Source of the DNA: Simiduia litorea
GTDB taxonomy: Bacteria; Pseudomonadota; Gammaproteobacteria; Pseudomonadales; Cellvibrionaceae
Reading direction: 5' to 3'
Assembly: GCF_042853465.1 (NCBI RefSeq)
Contig: NZ_AP031497.1
Span: forward strand, 3,348,001 to 3,412,000
Length of the DNA stretch: 64,000 nucleotides
Positions 52,701 through 61,535 of the stretch are shown in pieces. A program made the position numbers and the translations under genes. Under the pieces are notes generated by a model. It saw nothing but the letters and a program-made list of their open reading frames with translations, had not been told where the DNA came from and ran no database searches. The stretch's first letter is position 1; each line of letters opens with the position of its first letter.

Positions 52701-53138
52701 CTAACCCGCACTTTGGTGCGTTGGGCAGATGGCAAAGGAAGCAAGACAAGGATTGAAGCAAGGATTAATAAAGAACCCACTACGGATGAACCCACTTGGG
52801 ATATCAACACCGCATTAAAACGGGTCAAAGGCCGCCGTGATCGCTTGGCCACACTCCTTGGTATGTTTCAAAAAAGTACCCCAGAAATGTTGCATAAGTT
52901 AAAAGAGTCGGCAGAGTGTAATGACAGGAAAAATATTGAAGCCCATGCCCATGCTTTGAAAGGCACATCGGGCAACCTTGCTTTTATGCGACTATATCAA
53001 GCCTGTATCACACTAGAAGTCATGCCCGCAGAAACGTCGCTAGACGCGCTGATCGCCCAAGTAGATAACATCGAAGCAGCATACAAAGATACGCAAATAC
53101 TGATCATGGACTTTTTAACAAACAACAAAGAGAGCTAA
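49755..53138 (+). CDS. Hybrid sensor histidine kinase with PAS, two receiver and Hpt domains
   Basis: A 1127-residue membrane kinase of the BvgS/ArcB type. Order: membrane segment (about 16-39), a periplasmic sensing domain (about 40-253), membrane segment (about 254-276), a short coiled coil, a PAS domain (about 329-445, GIWDWNIVTKKIYFSPRLRE), HisKA with His477 in SHEIRTPMNGVIGM, HATPase (DPSRIRQVLTNLVGNAIKF and GGTGLGLTIC), a first receiver domain with Asp766, a second with Asp921 (LVLMDCQMPVMDGFAATRAI), and an Hpt domain with His1066 in HAHALKGTSGN. The output partner is not encoded nearby. It is co-transcribed with the binding protein. Confidence 0.95.
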   Translation: MEDPAENKTKKGNSVTLTFIVVMMLSFFASLFVASLFVSPSVDNAIETLQQTNSHAEANLSTKLLEQYIQDRVKVLRDIAKYPVLKNAVMETGFSQADLNDFLSDINILSNREDLAVLNISASPLYDRHKKPKTYNAEDAWFNRLIEGASDQEINLINEGTITYIQIAVPINLGGYPEGVLVSEIKLDLDRLFAKLISNSNRAIVLTKDGVKISTSKTLNDTDAVTITKHLPFSRIALNYQLSAPQLKQEKFSAILKIMLSVLLSIITAFSILYITGKKTLLNPYRKLQSSQTELKYAKELAEKSAEQAKQSAAELAQEKEALKLSEARFKLATEGSNDGIWDWNIVTKKIYFSPRLRELLGYAGDDTKNLPNDWPAWQEKFHPDDSEPSYLALLNHIKYSTPYDIEFRLQHKSGNYRFFRSRGNALRNEQGDAIRMAGSVTDITSRILQQQDLEKARIEAENANQAKSEFLASMSHEIRTPMNGVIGMLSILDNSNLNQEQRRQLNIAKSSAGYLLNIINDILDFSKIDARKLSIEKIDFSPIKMFSDFSDGMALRVAEKDLELVLDLRELPTNFVTGDPSRIRQVLTNLVGNAIKFTEQGEITLKASITNMDKTQCRLQCWVKDTGIGISKSQQDKLFKPFTQADSSTTRKYGGTGLGLTICKHLCELMGGSIKVESTQGVGSEFYCDFVLHKSKRKQIPMPNISPYDARVLVIDDNTTNCDVLTDQLNRWGAHASAAYNAEQAMQLLHQAVDSKHPFNLVFLDLQMPEVDGVQLAKEIRQSEEFKDLKLVLMISQPQPGDARKYAELGIQAYFPKPVTISDLLSAISILIDDGEAIKAAQPLLTQHFVNEFTPSNAHVESLHGLKLLVVEDNEVNREVVRMMLADFGIQPAFAEDGKAALNCLLEQSTGEQFELVLMDCQMPVMDGFAATRAIRQGLAGDHNRTIPIIAMTANAMAGDREQCLDSGMDDYLSKPIDSLLLTRTLVRWADGKGSKTRIEARINKEPTTDEPTWDINTALKRVKGRRDRLATLLGMFQKSTPEMLHKLKESAECNDRKNIEAHAHALKGTSGNLAFMRLYQACITLEVMPAETSLDALIAQVDNIEAAYKDTQILIMDFLTNNKES

Positions 53139-53169
53139 CCTAGCCAATCAATATTGCTCGACGACACAA

Positions 53170-53201
53170 GCGTGGAAGAACTCCTGTAGCGTCTTCCACG
53201 C
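53170..53201. terminator. Hairpin between convergent genes
   Basis: GCGTGGAAGA and TCTTCCACGC form a perfect ten-base-pair stem around a 12-base loop, between the stops of the kinase (+) and the glutathione transferase (-). No T tract, so termination strength is uncertain. Confidence 0.55.
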
Positions 53202-53217
53202 CGTACATTAACCCAGC

Positions 53218-54078
53218 CTATTGCGCCTTAAGAACAGCATCGATATCCGCAGCATTATGACGATCAGCCAATTGACGCGATTCATCGCCCCACACTTTAT
53301 TCACTAATTTTGCACGTTGCACCGCTGGCCTAGCTTTAATCGTGTCGGCCCAACGGCGTACATGCTTATACTCGTGCACTGATAAAAACTCAGCGGCCTC
53401 ATATAAGCCACCTTGCACCAACACACCGTACCAAGGGTAGATTGCCATATCGGCAATGGTGTAATCAGTGCCGGCCATAAACTCACGTTCCGCCAATTGC
53501 TTATCCAACACATCTAACTGACGCTTTACCTCCATGGAAAAACGATTGATGGGGTATTCATATTTTTCCGGTGCATAGGCATAAAAATGCCCGAAGCCAC
53601 CGCCTAAATAAGGTGCTGCACCCATTTGCCAAAATAGCCAATTGAGCACTTCCGCTTTTGCACTTGGTTCTGTCGGTAAAAACGCATTAAATTTCTCAGC
53701 CAAGTACATCAAAATTGACCCTGATTCAAACAGTCGGGTTGGCGTTTCAGTGCTGTGGTCCATCATGGCCGGAATTTTTGAATTCGGATTTGCCGCAACG
53801 AAGCCGGAGGTAAATTGATCGCCATCGCCGATATGCACCAACCAGGCATCGTACTCAGCTTGTTTAACACCCATAGCCAGCAACTCTTCAAGCATGATGG
53901 TGACTTTCACGCCATTGGGGGTTGCCATAGAGTAGAGTTGCAAGGAATGTTTACCAACGGGTAAGGGCTTGTCCCGCGTGGCACCCGAAATTGGGCGATT
54001 AATATTGGCAAACCTGCCGCCGCTCTCTTGATCCCAGGTCCAGACCTTGGGTGGTGTATAGGTTGTAGACTGGCTCAC
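53218..54078 (-). CDS. yghU: YghU-type glutathione transferase / disulfide-bond oxidoreductase
   Basis: Soluble Nu-class glutathione transferase of 286 residues, close to E. coli YghU (288). Visible: the N-terminal extension TYTPPKVWTWDQESGGRFAN, then ATRDKPLPVGKHSLQLYSMA, the thioredoxin-like domain with GVKVTIMLEELLA and NPNSKIPAMMDH, and the helical domain with LGGGFGHFYAYAPEKYEYPI. YghU has disulfide reductase activity. It stands alone and converges on the kinase. Confidence 0.95.
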   Translation of the reverse strand: MSQSTTYTPPKVWTWDQESGGRFANINRPISGATRDKPLPVGKHSLQLYSMATPNGVKVTIMLEELLAMGVKQAEYDAWLVHIGDGDQFTSGFVAANPNSKIPAMMDHSTETPTRLFESGSILMYLAEKFNAFLPTEPSAKAEVLNWLFWQMGAAPYLGGGFGHFYAYAPEKYEYPINRFSMEVKRQLDVLDKQLAEREFMAGTDYTIADMAIYPWYGVLVQGGLYEAAEFLSVHEYKHVRRWADTIKARPAVQRAKLVNKVWGDESRQLADRHNAADIDAVLKAQ

Positions 54079-54269
54079 GCTTTTCCTCTCTCCAGTTGTA
54101 TTGACTTAATTGATGAACACTTAGAGCCGTTTCACGACACTTTGTTACTTGAGCCGAAAAAGTTTATGCCGTAGCGTATCACAACCAGCCTATCACCCGT
54201 GATCAGATCCACTAGCTGCCTTTCTACGTACTTAAAGAACCTACTGCTGCGGAGTTCAATCAGGCCAAC

Positions 54270-55223
54270 ATGCATATTCTTATAACCGGCGCCACAGGTT
54301 TTATCGGCGCACAATATATACGGCATTATCGCCACCACCAGTTCACGGTGCTCAGTCGCGACCCGGTAAAGGCCAAGCAACGCCTTTGTTCAGACTCTGA
54401 AGGCGCAACCAACCTGCGTGTTATTAATCACTTAGCTGACTTACCCACGCTGGATGGCATTGATGCGGTGATCAATTTAGCCGGCGAAGCAATCGCGGAT
54501 AAACGCTGGACGACAAAACAGAAAGCGGAAATCTGCGCAAGCCGCTGGCAGCTTACCCAGCAACTGGTGGATTTAATCAAAAACAGCAAGGTGCCGCCCA
54601 AGGTATTTTTAAGCGGTTCGGCCATTGGCTATTATGGCGACGCGGGCGCCGAGCAGCAGAGCGAAAACACGATGCCAGCAACGATAACCACGCGAGCCGC
54701 CAAACCGAAATCTAGCGACTTCGCCCAAACCCTGTGTCAGCGCTGGGAAACGATCGCCCTAGGCGCGCAAGATCATTGCCGCGTCGTGCTGTTACGCACG
54801 GGTATTGTGCTGGATGCAGAAGCCGGCGCCTTAGCGAAAATGTTAACGCCCTTCAAACTTGGCTTGGGCGGCAGAATAGCCTCCGGCAATCAAGTGATGT
54901 CTTGGATACACGAGCGCGACGCGGTCAACGCCATCGAGTTTCTTCTGCACATACCAACGGCAAGCGGACCTTTTAATTTAACCGCACCCGAACCCGTCAC
55001 CAACAAGGTGTTTACTCAAAGCCTCGCTCACACGTTAGGTAGGAACGCCTTCATACCCGTTCCGGGCACACTGTTAAAGCTACTCATGGGTGAATCGGCA
55101 GCGCTGCTATTAGGCAGCCAAAACATCTACCCAGAAAAGCTTCTAAACAATGGCTTCACGTTTGAATTTTCTTCATTAACGCAGGCGCTGGATGCACTCA
55201 TTAAAAGCAAACAAGCTCACTAG
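54270..55223 (+). CDS. yfcH: TIGR01777-family NAD-dependent epimerase/SDR protein YfcH
   Basis: A 317-residue extended SDR protein. It begins with the Rossmann motif ILITGATGFIGAQYIRHY, continues AVINLAGEAIADKRWTTKQK, the active-site region SGSAIGYYGDAGAEQQSENT, and the C-terminal DUF1731 segment (PVPGTLLKLLMGESAALLLG, then SQNIYPEKLLNNGFTF). E. coli YfcH is the nearest known protein; its reaction is not known. It is divergent from yghU across 191 bases. Confidence 0.93.
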   Translation: MHILITGATGFIGAQYIRHYRHHQFTVLSRDPVKAKQRLCSDSEGATNLRVINHLADLPTLDGIDAVINLAGEAIADKRWTTKQKAEICASRWQLTQQLVDLIKNSKVPPKVFLSGSAIGYYGDAGAEQQSENTMPATITTRAAKPKSSDFAQTLCQRWETIALGAQDHCRVVLLRTGIVLDAEAGALAKMLTPFKLGLGGRIASGNQVMSWIHERDAVNAIEFLLHIPTASGPFNLTAPEPVTNKVFTQSLAHTLGRNAFIPVPGTLLKLLMGESAALLLGSQNIYPEKLLNNGFTFEFSSLTQALDALIKSKQAH

Positions 55224-55417
55224 ATCGTTTAGCCTGTATTGATGAGCAGAGCCTATAATCTGTTGATACTTTAATCCGATGGCACTTGCATCGTTATATG
55301 CCTGCGTCGAGTTACGCTAGAAGCCTTAGCCAGCCAGTTGCCTTCTTTCAACGGATATTGACCCTTTGGCTAATGATTTAATCTGCACCCAATGATGCTT
55401 GGTCAGGAGTTTACTGA

Positions 55418-55588
55418 ATGTTCAAGATGTTTAAGTTAGACCCCGCTCGAAAACTCGCCCAACAGTATCAAGCACTGTTGCAACAAGCTATGGAAGCCCA
55501 ACGCTCAGGCGATATAAAACGCTATTCCGAGCTAACTGAAGCAGCGGAGAAGATAGGCGTAGAGCTGGAAAATTTGGAAAGGAAATAG
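55418..55588 (+). CDS. DUF6435-family small protein
   Basis: A 56-residue protein starting MFKMFKLDPARKLAQQYQAL and containing MEAQRSGDIKRYSELTEAAE. AGGAG lies eight bases before the ATG. The pattern of a short charged helix pair with MFKxFKxDPxxKL at the start matches the small DUF6435 proteins common in gammaproteobacteria. Function unknown. Confidence 0.85.
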   Translation: MFKMFKLDPARKLAQQYQALLQQAMEAQRSGDIKRYSELTEAAEKIGVELENLERK

Positions 55589-55618
55589 CCGCGTTGTGGG
55601 TGGCAATGTCAGTTCACT

Positions 55619-55654
55619 CTCTACCTATAGCAAGCGTCACGTGTATAGGTAGAG
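55619..55654. terminator. Hairpin between convergent DUF6435 gene and mmsB
   Basis: CTCTACCTATA and TATAGGTAGAG form a perfect 11-base-pair stem around a 14-base loop. It lies between two convergent stops. No T tract follows. Confidence 0.55.
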
Positions 55655-55696
55655 ATTGAACCTAGCCGAAAGCTGGAAGGCCGCCCCTTAAAGAGC

Positions 55697-56617
55697 TTAG
55701 GAAGACTTTTTATTACCTGTATAAAATTTTTGGATACTGGAAAAATCTTTTTTACCTTGATCTTCACCCGCCGAGTGCTTGTGTAAGTTGAACAAGTTTC
55801 GCGCGGCAGCGCCCATGGGTATAGACGAGCGGCTACTCAAGGATGCCTCCATCGCTAAGCCCAAATCTTTTAACATCAGATCAACCATAAAGCCGCCCTG
55901 ATAATCTTTCGATGCAGGCACGCCTTCCATCACACCGGGCACGGGGTTGTACTTTTGTAAGCTCCAATTGCAGCCAGAACTTTTCAACATAATATTCGAC
56001 AGCACAGCCGGATCTAAACCGTTATCCATGCCGAGCTGCAAAGCTTCTGCGGTACCCGTCATGTGAATGGCGAGCAGCATGTTGTTACAAATTTTTGCCA
56101 CCTGCCCAGCACCTACATCCCCAGCGCGGAAAATATTGCTGCCCATCGGTTGCAAAACGATTTTGGCCGCCTCGAAACTCGATTCAACGCCGCCAACCAT
56201 AAATGCTAGGGTGCCAGCAGCGGCAGCGGCTACGCCACCAGACACAGGTGCGTCCACGAAGCGAATGCCGGCTTTTTCGGCGGCGGCGCCAACTCGGCGG
56301 GCACTGTCTGGCGCAATGGTAGAGCAATCTAAAATTAACGCAGTTTTAGGCATAACATTGAGCAGCCCATCAGTGCCATCGCTACCGATGTAAACACCTT
56401 CCACAATTGCGCCGTTAGGCAACATACTCACCACATAATCGGCACCCACCACCGCATCAGCGGCACTCGCGGCAATGCTGCAACCCTCTTCTTTGGCATG
56501 GGCTTGGGCCGCAGGCGAAAGATCGAAAGCGCGCACCTCAAAGCCGCCTTTAACAAGGTTGGCAGCCATGCCGCCGCCCATATTACCTAAACCAATGAAA
56601 GCTACTTTCTGTGTCAT
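55697..56617 (-). CDS. mmsB: 3-hydroxyisobutyrate dehydrogenase
   Basis: Oxidises 3-hydroxyisobutyrate to methylmalonate semialdehyde in valine breakdown. The 306-residue product has the NAD-binding start VAFIGLGNMGGGMAANLVKG, the substrate segment DAPVSGGVAAAAAGTLAFMV and the catalytic-lysine region GAGQVAKICNNMLLAIHM. It is the last gene of the valine cluster, 49 bases after the HIBYL-CoA hydrolase gene. Confidence 0.95.
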   Translation of the reverse strand: MTQKVAFIGLGNMGGGMAANLVKGGFEVRAFDLSPAAQAHAKEEGCSIAASAADAVVGADYVVSMLPNGAIVEGVYIGSDGTDGLLNVMPKTALILDCSTIAPDSARRVGAAAEKAGIRFVDAPVSGGVAAAAAGTLAFMVGGVESSFEAAKIVLQPMGSNIFRAGDVGAGQVAKICNNMLLAIHMTGTAEALQLGMDNGLDPAVLSNIMLKSSGCNWSLQKYNPVPGVMEGVPASKDYQGGFMVDLMLKDLGLAMEASLSSRSSIPMGAAARNLFNLHKHSAGEDQGKKDFSSIQKFYTGNKKSS

Positions 56618-56666
56618 TGCCCTGCCCTTTAAACTGTCGTTAAAAATTATCGATAGCGAATGTTAT

Positions 56667-57773
56667 TTATAAATCGCGCAGCGGATTTTGCGGCCAAGGT
56701 GCTTGAAAATATGGCGCGACAATGGCATCAGTGACATCGCTGAGTTGTTTGTATTGCCAGTTCGGCGCCTGGTCTTTATCCACCAACAACGCTCTAACAC
56801 CTTCAGCAAATTCACTGTGCCGAACAATATTGGTCGCCAGTAATATTTCTTTTTCAAACACCGCTTTCAACGACAAGCCCTGACACAGCTGTAACTGCTT
56901 GAAAATCCATTTAACGGCCAAGGGCGAGCCACTGGCCAAACCCGTTTGAGCACGCTGCAGCCATTTGTCGTCGGTTTCCAGTGCGGCGAATCGCTGTGCG
57001 ATCACTTCCACATCATCACCCTGGCACAGCTGATCAATCACCCCTTGATGGGTTTCCAGATTGCCCAGCGGTATGTCTGCCGTCGATTGACGCTGCAAAC
57101 CTTCGAGCAGCGCCGTCAGTTCATCACCGACCTTGTTCGACGCCCAATTGAGTGCTTGCAATTGCTCAAGCAACGCCGGTTTATGACTATGGCTAATCGC
57201 AAAATCAGCCAATCCGGCATAGAGGCTATCGGCACCATTGATAGACGCCGCGCTCAAGGCTAAAAAGCGCCCGCACTGGCCCGGCATTCTGTTTAAGAAA
57301 TAGCTGCCGCCGACATCGGGAAATAACGCTATCGTAACTTCGGGCATCGCAATGCGGGTTCTTTCCGTGGCGATGCGGTGGGTGCAACCGGCAAACACAC
57401 CTAAGCCGCCGCCCATCACAATACCATGGCCCCACACGATGGTTGGTTTACCGTAATTATGCAGCAAATAATCTAAGCGATATTCACGGGCAAAAAAGGT
57501 TTCGGCATAGTCACAGGGGCCGCCGGGGTTTTGCACCGATGACTGACGCAATGCCTGCACGTCGCCGCCGGCGCAAAAGGCTTTCTCGCCAGCACCTTGA
57601 ATAAACACGGCAACAATGTTGGCATCGGTTTGCCAGTGCAGCAGTGTTTCAAGCATCAGCTCAACCATATCGAGGGTGAGCGAATTCAAGGTTTTTTCGC
57701 TGTTTAACGTGATAACGCCAAACCTATGGCCATCCTGAGTTGGGATTTGTTCAAACAGTACGGGGCTGGTCAT
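56667..57773 (-). CDS. 3-hydroxyisobutyryl-CoA hydrolase
   Basis: Hydrolyses 3-hydroxyisobutyryl-CoA in valine degradation; a crotonase-fold enzyme of 368 residues from ATG 57773. Family text: GAGEKAFCAGGDVQALRQSS, HGIVMGGGLGVFAGCTHRIA and the hydrolase-specific MPEVTIALFPDVGGSYFLNR. It is longer than plain enoyl-CoA hydratases and carries the hydrolase C-terminal region LKAVFEKEILLATNIVRHSE. The start overlaps the upstream stop by one base (TAATG); an in-frame ATG at 57788 is possible. Confidence 0.93.
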   Translation of the reverse strand: MTSPVLFEQIPTQDGHRFGVITLNSEKTLNSLTLDMVELMLETLLHWQTDANIVAVFIQGAGEKAFCAGGDVQALRQSSVQNPGGPCDYAETFFAREYRLDYLLHNYGKPTIVWGHGIVMGGGLGVFAGCTHRIATERTRIAMPEVTIALFPDVGGSYFLNRMPGQCGRFLALSAASINGADSLYAGLADFAISHSHKPALLEQLQALNWASNKVGDELTALLEGLQRQSTADIPLGNLETHQGVIDQLCQGDDVEVIAQRFAALETDDKWLQRAQTGLASGSPLAVKWIFKQLQLCQGLSLKAVFEKEILLATNIVRHSEFAEGVRALLVDKDQAPNWQYKQLSDVTDAIVAPYFQAPWPQNPLRDL

Positions 57774-58549
57774 TAGCTGTTTTTCCATTGCGGTTTGCGC
57801 TTTTCAACAAAGGCGCTGACACCTTCTTTTTGATCTTGGGTATCCCACAGTTTGACAAACAACTCGCGCTCTTTGGCAAACACAGAATTAATATCGCCGC
57901 TGCGCGCCTGCATGATTAATTCCTTACAATAGCGCACCGAGGTTGGCGATTGGCCTTCAACTTTTGCCGCCAACTCTAACGCCCGTGTAAGCACAGTGCC
58001 GGTGCCAACCACTTCCGAAACCAAGCCAATTTTTTCTGCTTGCGGTGCCTTAATGCGCTCGCCCAATAAGATCATGCGCTTAGCCCAGCCCTCGCCGATA
58101 AGCCACGACAATTGCTGTGAACCCAAGCCACAGGGCAATAAGCCAACCGACGCTTCCGGCAATGCCATTTGCGCCTGCTCTTCACAAATGCGTACATCGC
58201 AAGATAGTGCCACTTCCAAACCGCCGCCCATGGCAAAACCGGTGATAGCCGAAATAGACACGCCTTGATAATCAGCCAGCGCTTCGAAGGCGCTACCAAA
58301 TGCCGCCGAAAATTCGAACGACAAGCCTTTGTCATCGTGGTTGAAGCGATTCAAATCGGCGCCGGCACTAAAGAATTTTTCGCTGTCGCTGGTGATGATC
58401 AGCGAATAGTTTTCCTTGTCGGCATTCAACTCGCCCACAATAGTCTTTAAATAATTCAGGCTCTCCGGTGTCCAGGTGTTAGCCGGCGGATTATTGAGCG
58501 TAATGATGGCGACATGGCCGCGCTTTTCTAATTTCAATAAATCACTCAT
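57773..58549 (-). CDS. Enoyl-CoA hydratase
   Basis: Crotonase-family hydratase of 258 residues, probably acting on methacrylyl-CoA in this cluster. Visible: AIITLNNPPANTWTPESL, the oxyanion segment KFFSAGADLNRFNHDD, FAMGGGLEVALSCDVRICEE and the catalytic region ALPEASVGLLPCGLGSQQLS. It sits between the acyl-CoA dehydrogenase gene (44 bases upstream) and the hydrolase gene with which it overlaps. Confidence 0.93.
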   Translation of the reverse strand: MSDLLKLEKRGHVAIITLNNPPANTWTPESLNYLKTIVGELNADKENYSLIITSDSEKFFSAGADLNRFNHDDKGLSFEFSAAFGSAFEALADYQGVSISAITGFAMGGGLEVALSCDVRICEEQAQMALPEASVGLLPCGLGSQQLSWLIGEGWAKRMILLGERIKAPQAEKIGLVSEVVGTGTVLTRALELAAKVEGQSPTSVRYCKELIMQARSGDINSVFAKERELFVKLWDTQDQKEGVSAFVEKRKPQWKNS

Positions 58550-58593
58550 GTGAGATCCTTGTCATATCTGGTAGCGTTGAGTGGAAGCACCGA

Positions 58594-59760
58594 CTAACGA
58601 ATAACCTTAGTGGCACCCTCTTCTAAAATTCGACGCGCGGTAATCACACGCATCACCTCATTGGTGCCCTCTAAAATCTGGTGCACACGAGCGTCGCGCA
58701 TATAGCGCTCTATGGGATATTCCTTAATATAGCCATATCCGCCGTGCAACTGTAGCGCGTCGTTGCACACGTTAAAACCCACATCGGTGGCAAAGCGCTT
58801 AGCCATGGCGCAATAAGTGGTTTTATCGGGGTCATCACTATCAATCTTATTCGCCGCTAGGCGAATCATTTGCCGAGCGGCAACCAGTTCAGTCACCATA
58901 TCGGCCAACTTAAATTGCAACGCCTGGAACGCGGCAAGTGGCTTGCCAAATTGTTTGCGCTCTTGCATATACGCCTGCGCTAAATTAATACAGGCCTGAG
59001 CCGCGCCCATGGAGCAGCTGGCAATATTAATACGGCCGCCATCTAAACCCTTCATGGCAATCTTAAAACCTTCACCCTCAGCGCCAAGCAAACACGCCGC
59101 CGGTACTTTTACATTTTCAAAACTGATGGCGCGCGTCGGTTGCGAATTCCAACCCATTTTATCTTCATTTTTACCGTAGCTAATACCGGCCAAATCGGCC
59201 GGAATGGCGAAGGCAGAAATACCCTTGGCGCCATCCTCCTGTGAACCCGTGCGCGCCATGACTACCAGCACATCGGTTTCGCCGGCGCCACTGATAAACA
59301 TTTTACTGCCATTGAGTAGGTAAACTTCGCCATCTTTCTTCGCCGTGGTGCGCAATGAACCGGCGTCGCTGCCAGCGCCAGGTTCGGTTAAACAATAGGA
59401 CGCAAGTTTTTCACCGGTAGCCAAATCGCTACTCCACTGCGCCTGCACCGATGGCTGGCCCCAAGTGGCAATCATCCAACTGGCCATGTTGTGAATGGAA
59501 ATGAATGCCGCCGTTGACGTGCAACCCACGGCCAACTCTTCCAAAATAATGGCGGTGTCTAAACGCGATAAATCCATACCGCCAACGCGCTCTGGGCAGT
59601 ACATGGCCATGAAGCCTAATTCACCGGCTTTTTTAAACATGGCTTTAGGGAAGATTTTTTTCTCATCCCACTCGGCGGCGAAGGGTGCCATTTCGCCAGC
59701 GGCAAAACTACGTGCCGCATCTTGAAAGGCCAATTGATCTTCATTGAGTGAAAAATCCAT
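58594..59760 (-). CDS. Acyl-CoA dehydrogenase (isobutyryl-CoA dehydrogenase-like)
   Basis: FAD-dependent enzyme of 388 residues that would oxidise isobutyryl-CoA to methacrylyl-CoA. Domains: N-terminal helical (FSLNEDQLAFQDAARSFAAG), FAD-binding (YCLTEPGAGSDAGSLRTTAK), and the C-terminal helical domain with YGYIKEYPIERYMRDARVHQ followed by ILEGTNEVMRVITARRIL, whose EGTNE glutamate is the expected base. The assignment to the valine pathway comes from the neighbours. Confidence 0.94.
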   Translation of the reverse strand: MDFSLNEDQLAFQDAARSFAAGEMAPFAAEWDEKKIFPKAMFKKAGELGFMAMYCPERVGGMDLSRLDTAIILEELAVGCTSTAAFISIHNMASWMIATWGQPSVQAQWSSDLATGEKLASYCLTEPGAGSDAGSLRTTAKKDGEVYLLNGSKMFISGAGETDVLVVMARTGSQEDGAKGISAFAIPADLAGISYGKNEDKMGWNSQPTRAISFENVKVPAACLLGAEGEGFKIAMKGLDGGRINIASCSMGAAQACINLAQAYMQERKQFGKPLAAFQALQFKLADMVTELVAARQMIRLAANKIDSDDPDKTTYCAMAKRFATDVGFNVCNDALQLHGGYGYIKEYPIERYMRDARVHQILEGTNEVMRVITARRILEEGATKVIR

Positions 59761-59921
59761 TGCTGTATTCCTAAAGTGAACGTCTAATTTTTATGTCTAG
59801 TATTTATATCTAGGTTGCCCTGCTAGGCATGCGGCCTCTGCTCACAGGACTTACTGCACTGGCCTAGATGTAAAGCGCCGATTCTTGCCGGCGCCCTACA
59901 GTGCAAGCTCAGAGGCGTGGT

Positions 59922-61334
59922 TTAGAATTTATCCATCACCGCACCAAACAACTGCTCGTCACTTGGCACAACTTTGGTTTTCGCCAGCGGCATAGAAATC
60001 CAGGTGACATTAATCAAGTCTTGCCAAGTAATGTTGTTATTGGTGCCGTTACCGCCCCAAGAACCACAGCCGAGAGAGAAAGTTTGGCGCATGCCATTCC
60101 ACAAGTTACCGCTGTTAGAAGGTGCCTGTGGCTGGTTAACCATCACCCGCGAGGTTTTGGTTTCCATGCCAAACTTCATGATATTTTCTTGCGTGTGGGA
60201 GTAGATACCACAGGAGTGGCCCTGACCTTGGTAAGCCTGTATCTCGTTAGTCAGCTTGATCGCTTCATCGATGTTCGCCACTTTATAGAAGGCCATGGTG
60301 ACCGACATTTTTTCGCCGCTGAACGGGTAGTCAGCACCGGCACCGGTTTCCGGCACGATGAAAAAGCTCTTGCCCTCGGGTAACGCAAACCCAGCCATAC
60401 CGGCAATGTTCGACGCCGGCTGAGCCACAATGCGCGCATTGATGTGATCGTCTTCCCAAATCACGGCCTGCAACTTTTGCTTTTCCTCTTCATTGACTAA
60501 ATAACCGCCCTGGGCCTGCAACTTTTCTAACAGCTCGTCATACACAGACGCCAGTGCAATCACAGAATTATCAGAAGAACAGGAGGCCGCTAAATCCAAG
60601 GTTTTCGAAATGCGAATTTTTTCTGCCGCATCGGCGATATCGGCGGATTCATCAACCGTAATAACCGCGTTACCGGCACCCACACCCAAAGCAGGCTTGC
60701 CCGAAGAGTAAGCTGCTTTCACCATGGCAGGGCCACCGGTGGCCAGCACGCGATCGCACTGGGCCATCAGCGCTTCGGTTAATTCCAAAGACGGCACATC
60801 AATGGCAATCACTAAATCTTCTGGCGCGCCAAATTTTTTCAGCGCGTCGCGCATAATGTCGCAAATCATTTTATTGGTTTGCTTCGAGCGCGGGTGCGGC
60901 GCCAGAATAATCGAGTTGCGCCCCTTCACTGCCGAGATAGCCTTAATCACCGGCGTCGCCTCTGGGTTGGTGCAGGGAATCAACGCGCCCACCACGCCCA
61001 TCGGCTTGGCAATTTTAATAATATTGCGCACTTTATCTTCTTCAATAATACCAACGGATTTATCATCGATAATATCCATCAAGGTGGCGCGGGTTTTACG
61101 GGCAATTTTCAGGAACTTACCTTCATAGTTACCCAGTTGCGTTTCATCAACGGTGAACTGGGCAATCTTCTCTGCAACACCTGGGCGACATACCGACCAG
61201 ACCATGGCGGTGATCAATTCATTCACCTGCTCTTGGCTGTAATGCTCAATTTGTGCTTGGGCAATTCTAGAGCGTTCAATTAAGCGGCTGATGTCTGCTG
61301 CGGCTGCCTGCTGTGCGGGAGTCTTGTCACTCAT
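59922..61334 (-). CDS. CoA-acylating aldehyde dehydrogenase (SauS/EutE-like)
   Basis: A 470-residue aldehyde dehydrogenase of the CoA-acylating group. Visible: PMGVVGALIPCTNPEATPVI, then KAISAVKGRNSIILAPHPRS (NAD/CoA binding), GVGAGNAVITVDESADIADA and catalytic Cys252 in LAASCSSDNSVIA. It resembles sulfoacetaldehyde dehydrogenase (acylating) and EutE/AdhE-type enzymes rather than MmsA. In its position at the head of the valine cluster it may convert methylmalonate semialdehyde to propionyl-CoA, replacing MmsA. That is inference. It is divergent from an AraC regulator. Confidence 0.9.
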   Translation of the reverse strand: MSDKTPAQQAAAADISRLIERSRIAQAQIEHYSQEQVNELITAMVWSVCRPGVAEKIAQFTVDETQLGNYEGKFLKIARKTRATLMDIIDDKSVGIIEEDKVRNIIKIAKPMGVVGALIPCTNPEATPVIKAISAVKGRNSIILAPHPRSKQTNKMICDIMRDALKKFGAPEDLVIAIDVPSLELTEALMAQCDRVLATGGPAMVKAAYSSGKPALGVGAGNAVITVDESADIADAAEKIRISKTLDLAASCSSDNSVIALASVYDELLEKLQAQGGYLVNEEEKQKLQAVIWEDDHINARIVAQPASNIAGMAGFALPEGKSFFIVPETGAGADYPFSGEKMSVTMAFYKVANIDEAIKLTNEIQAYQGQGHSCGIYSHTQENIMKFGMETKTSRVMVNQPQAPSNSGNLWNGMRQTFSLGCGSWGGNGTNNNITWQDLINVTWISMPLAKTKVVPSDEQLFGAVMDKF

Positions 61335-61535
61335 GCTTGCGTCCTACCAAAGGGGTTCAATGAACTTTATTGCGATAGATAATCCATCGCGAGAAAGCGG
61401 ATGCACCTATAGGAACACAGTAAAAAACAGGGGTAAATTGACAATATTATCGTAGTAATGGACTATATTGCGGTTGATTCACAGGCCGCTAGCGCCATCG
61501 CACGGCCGCACCGCACACCCACGCAGGCGAGTAAG

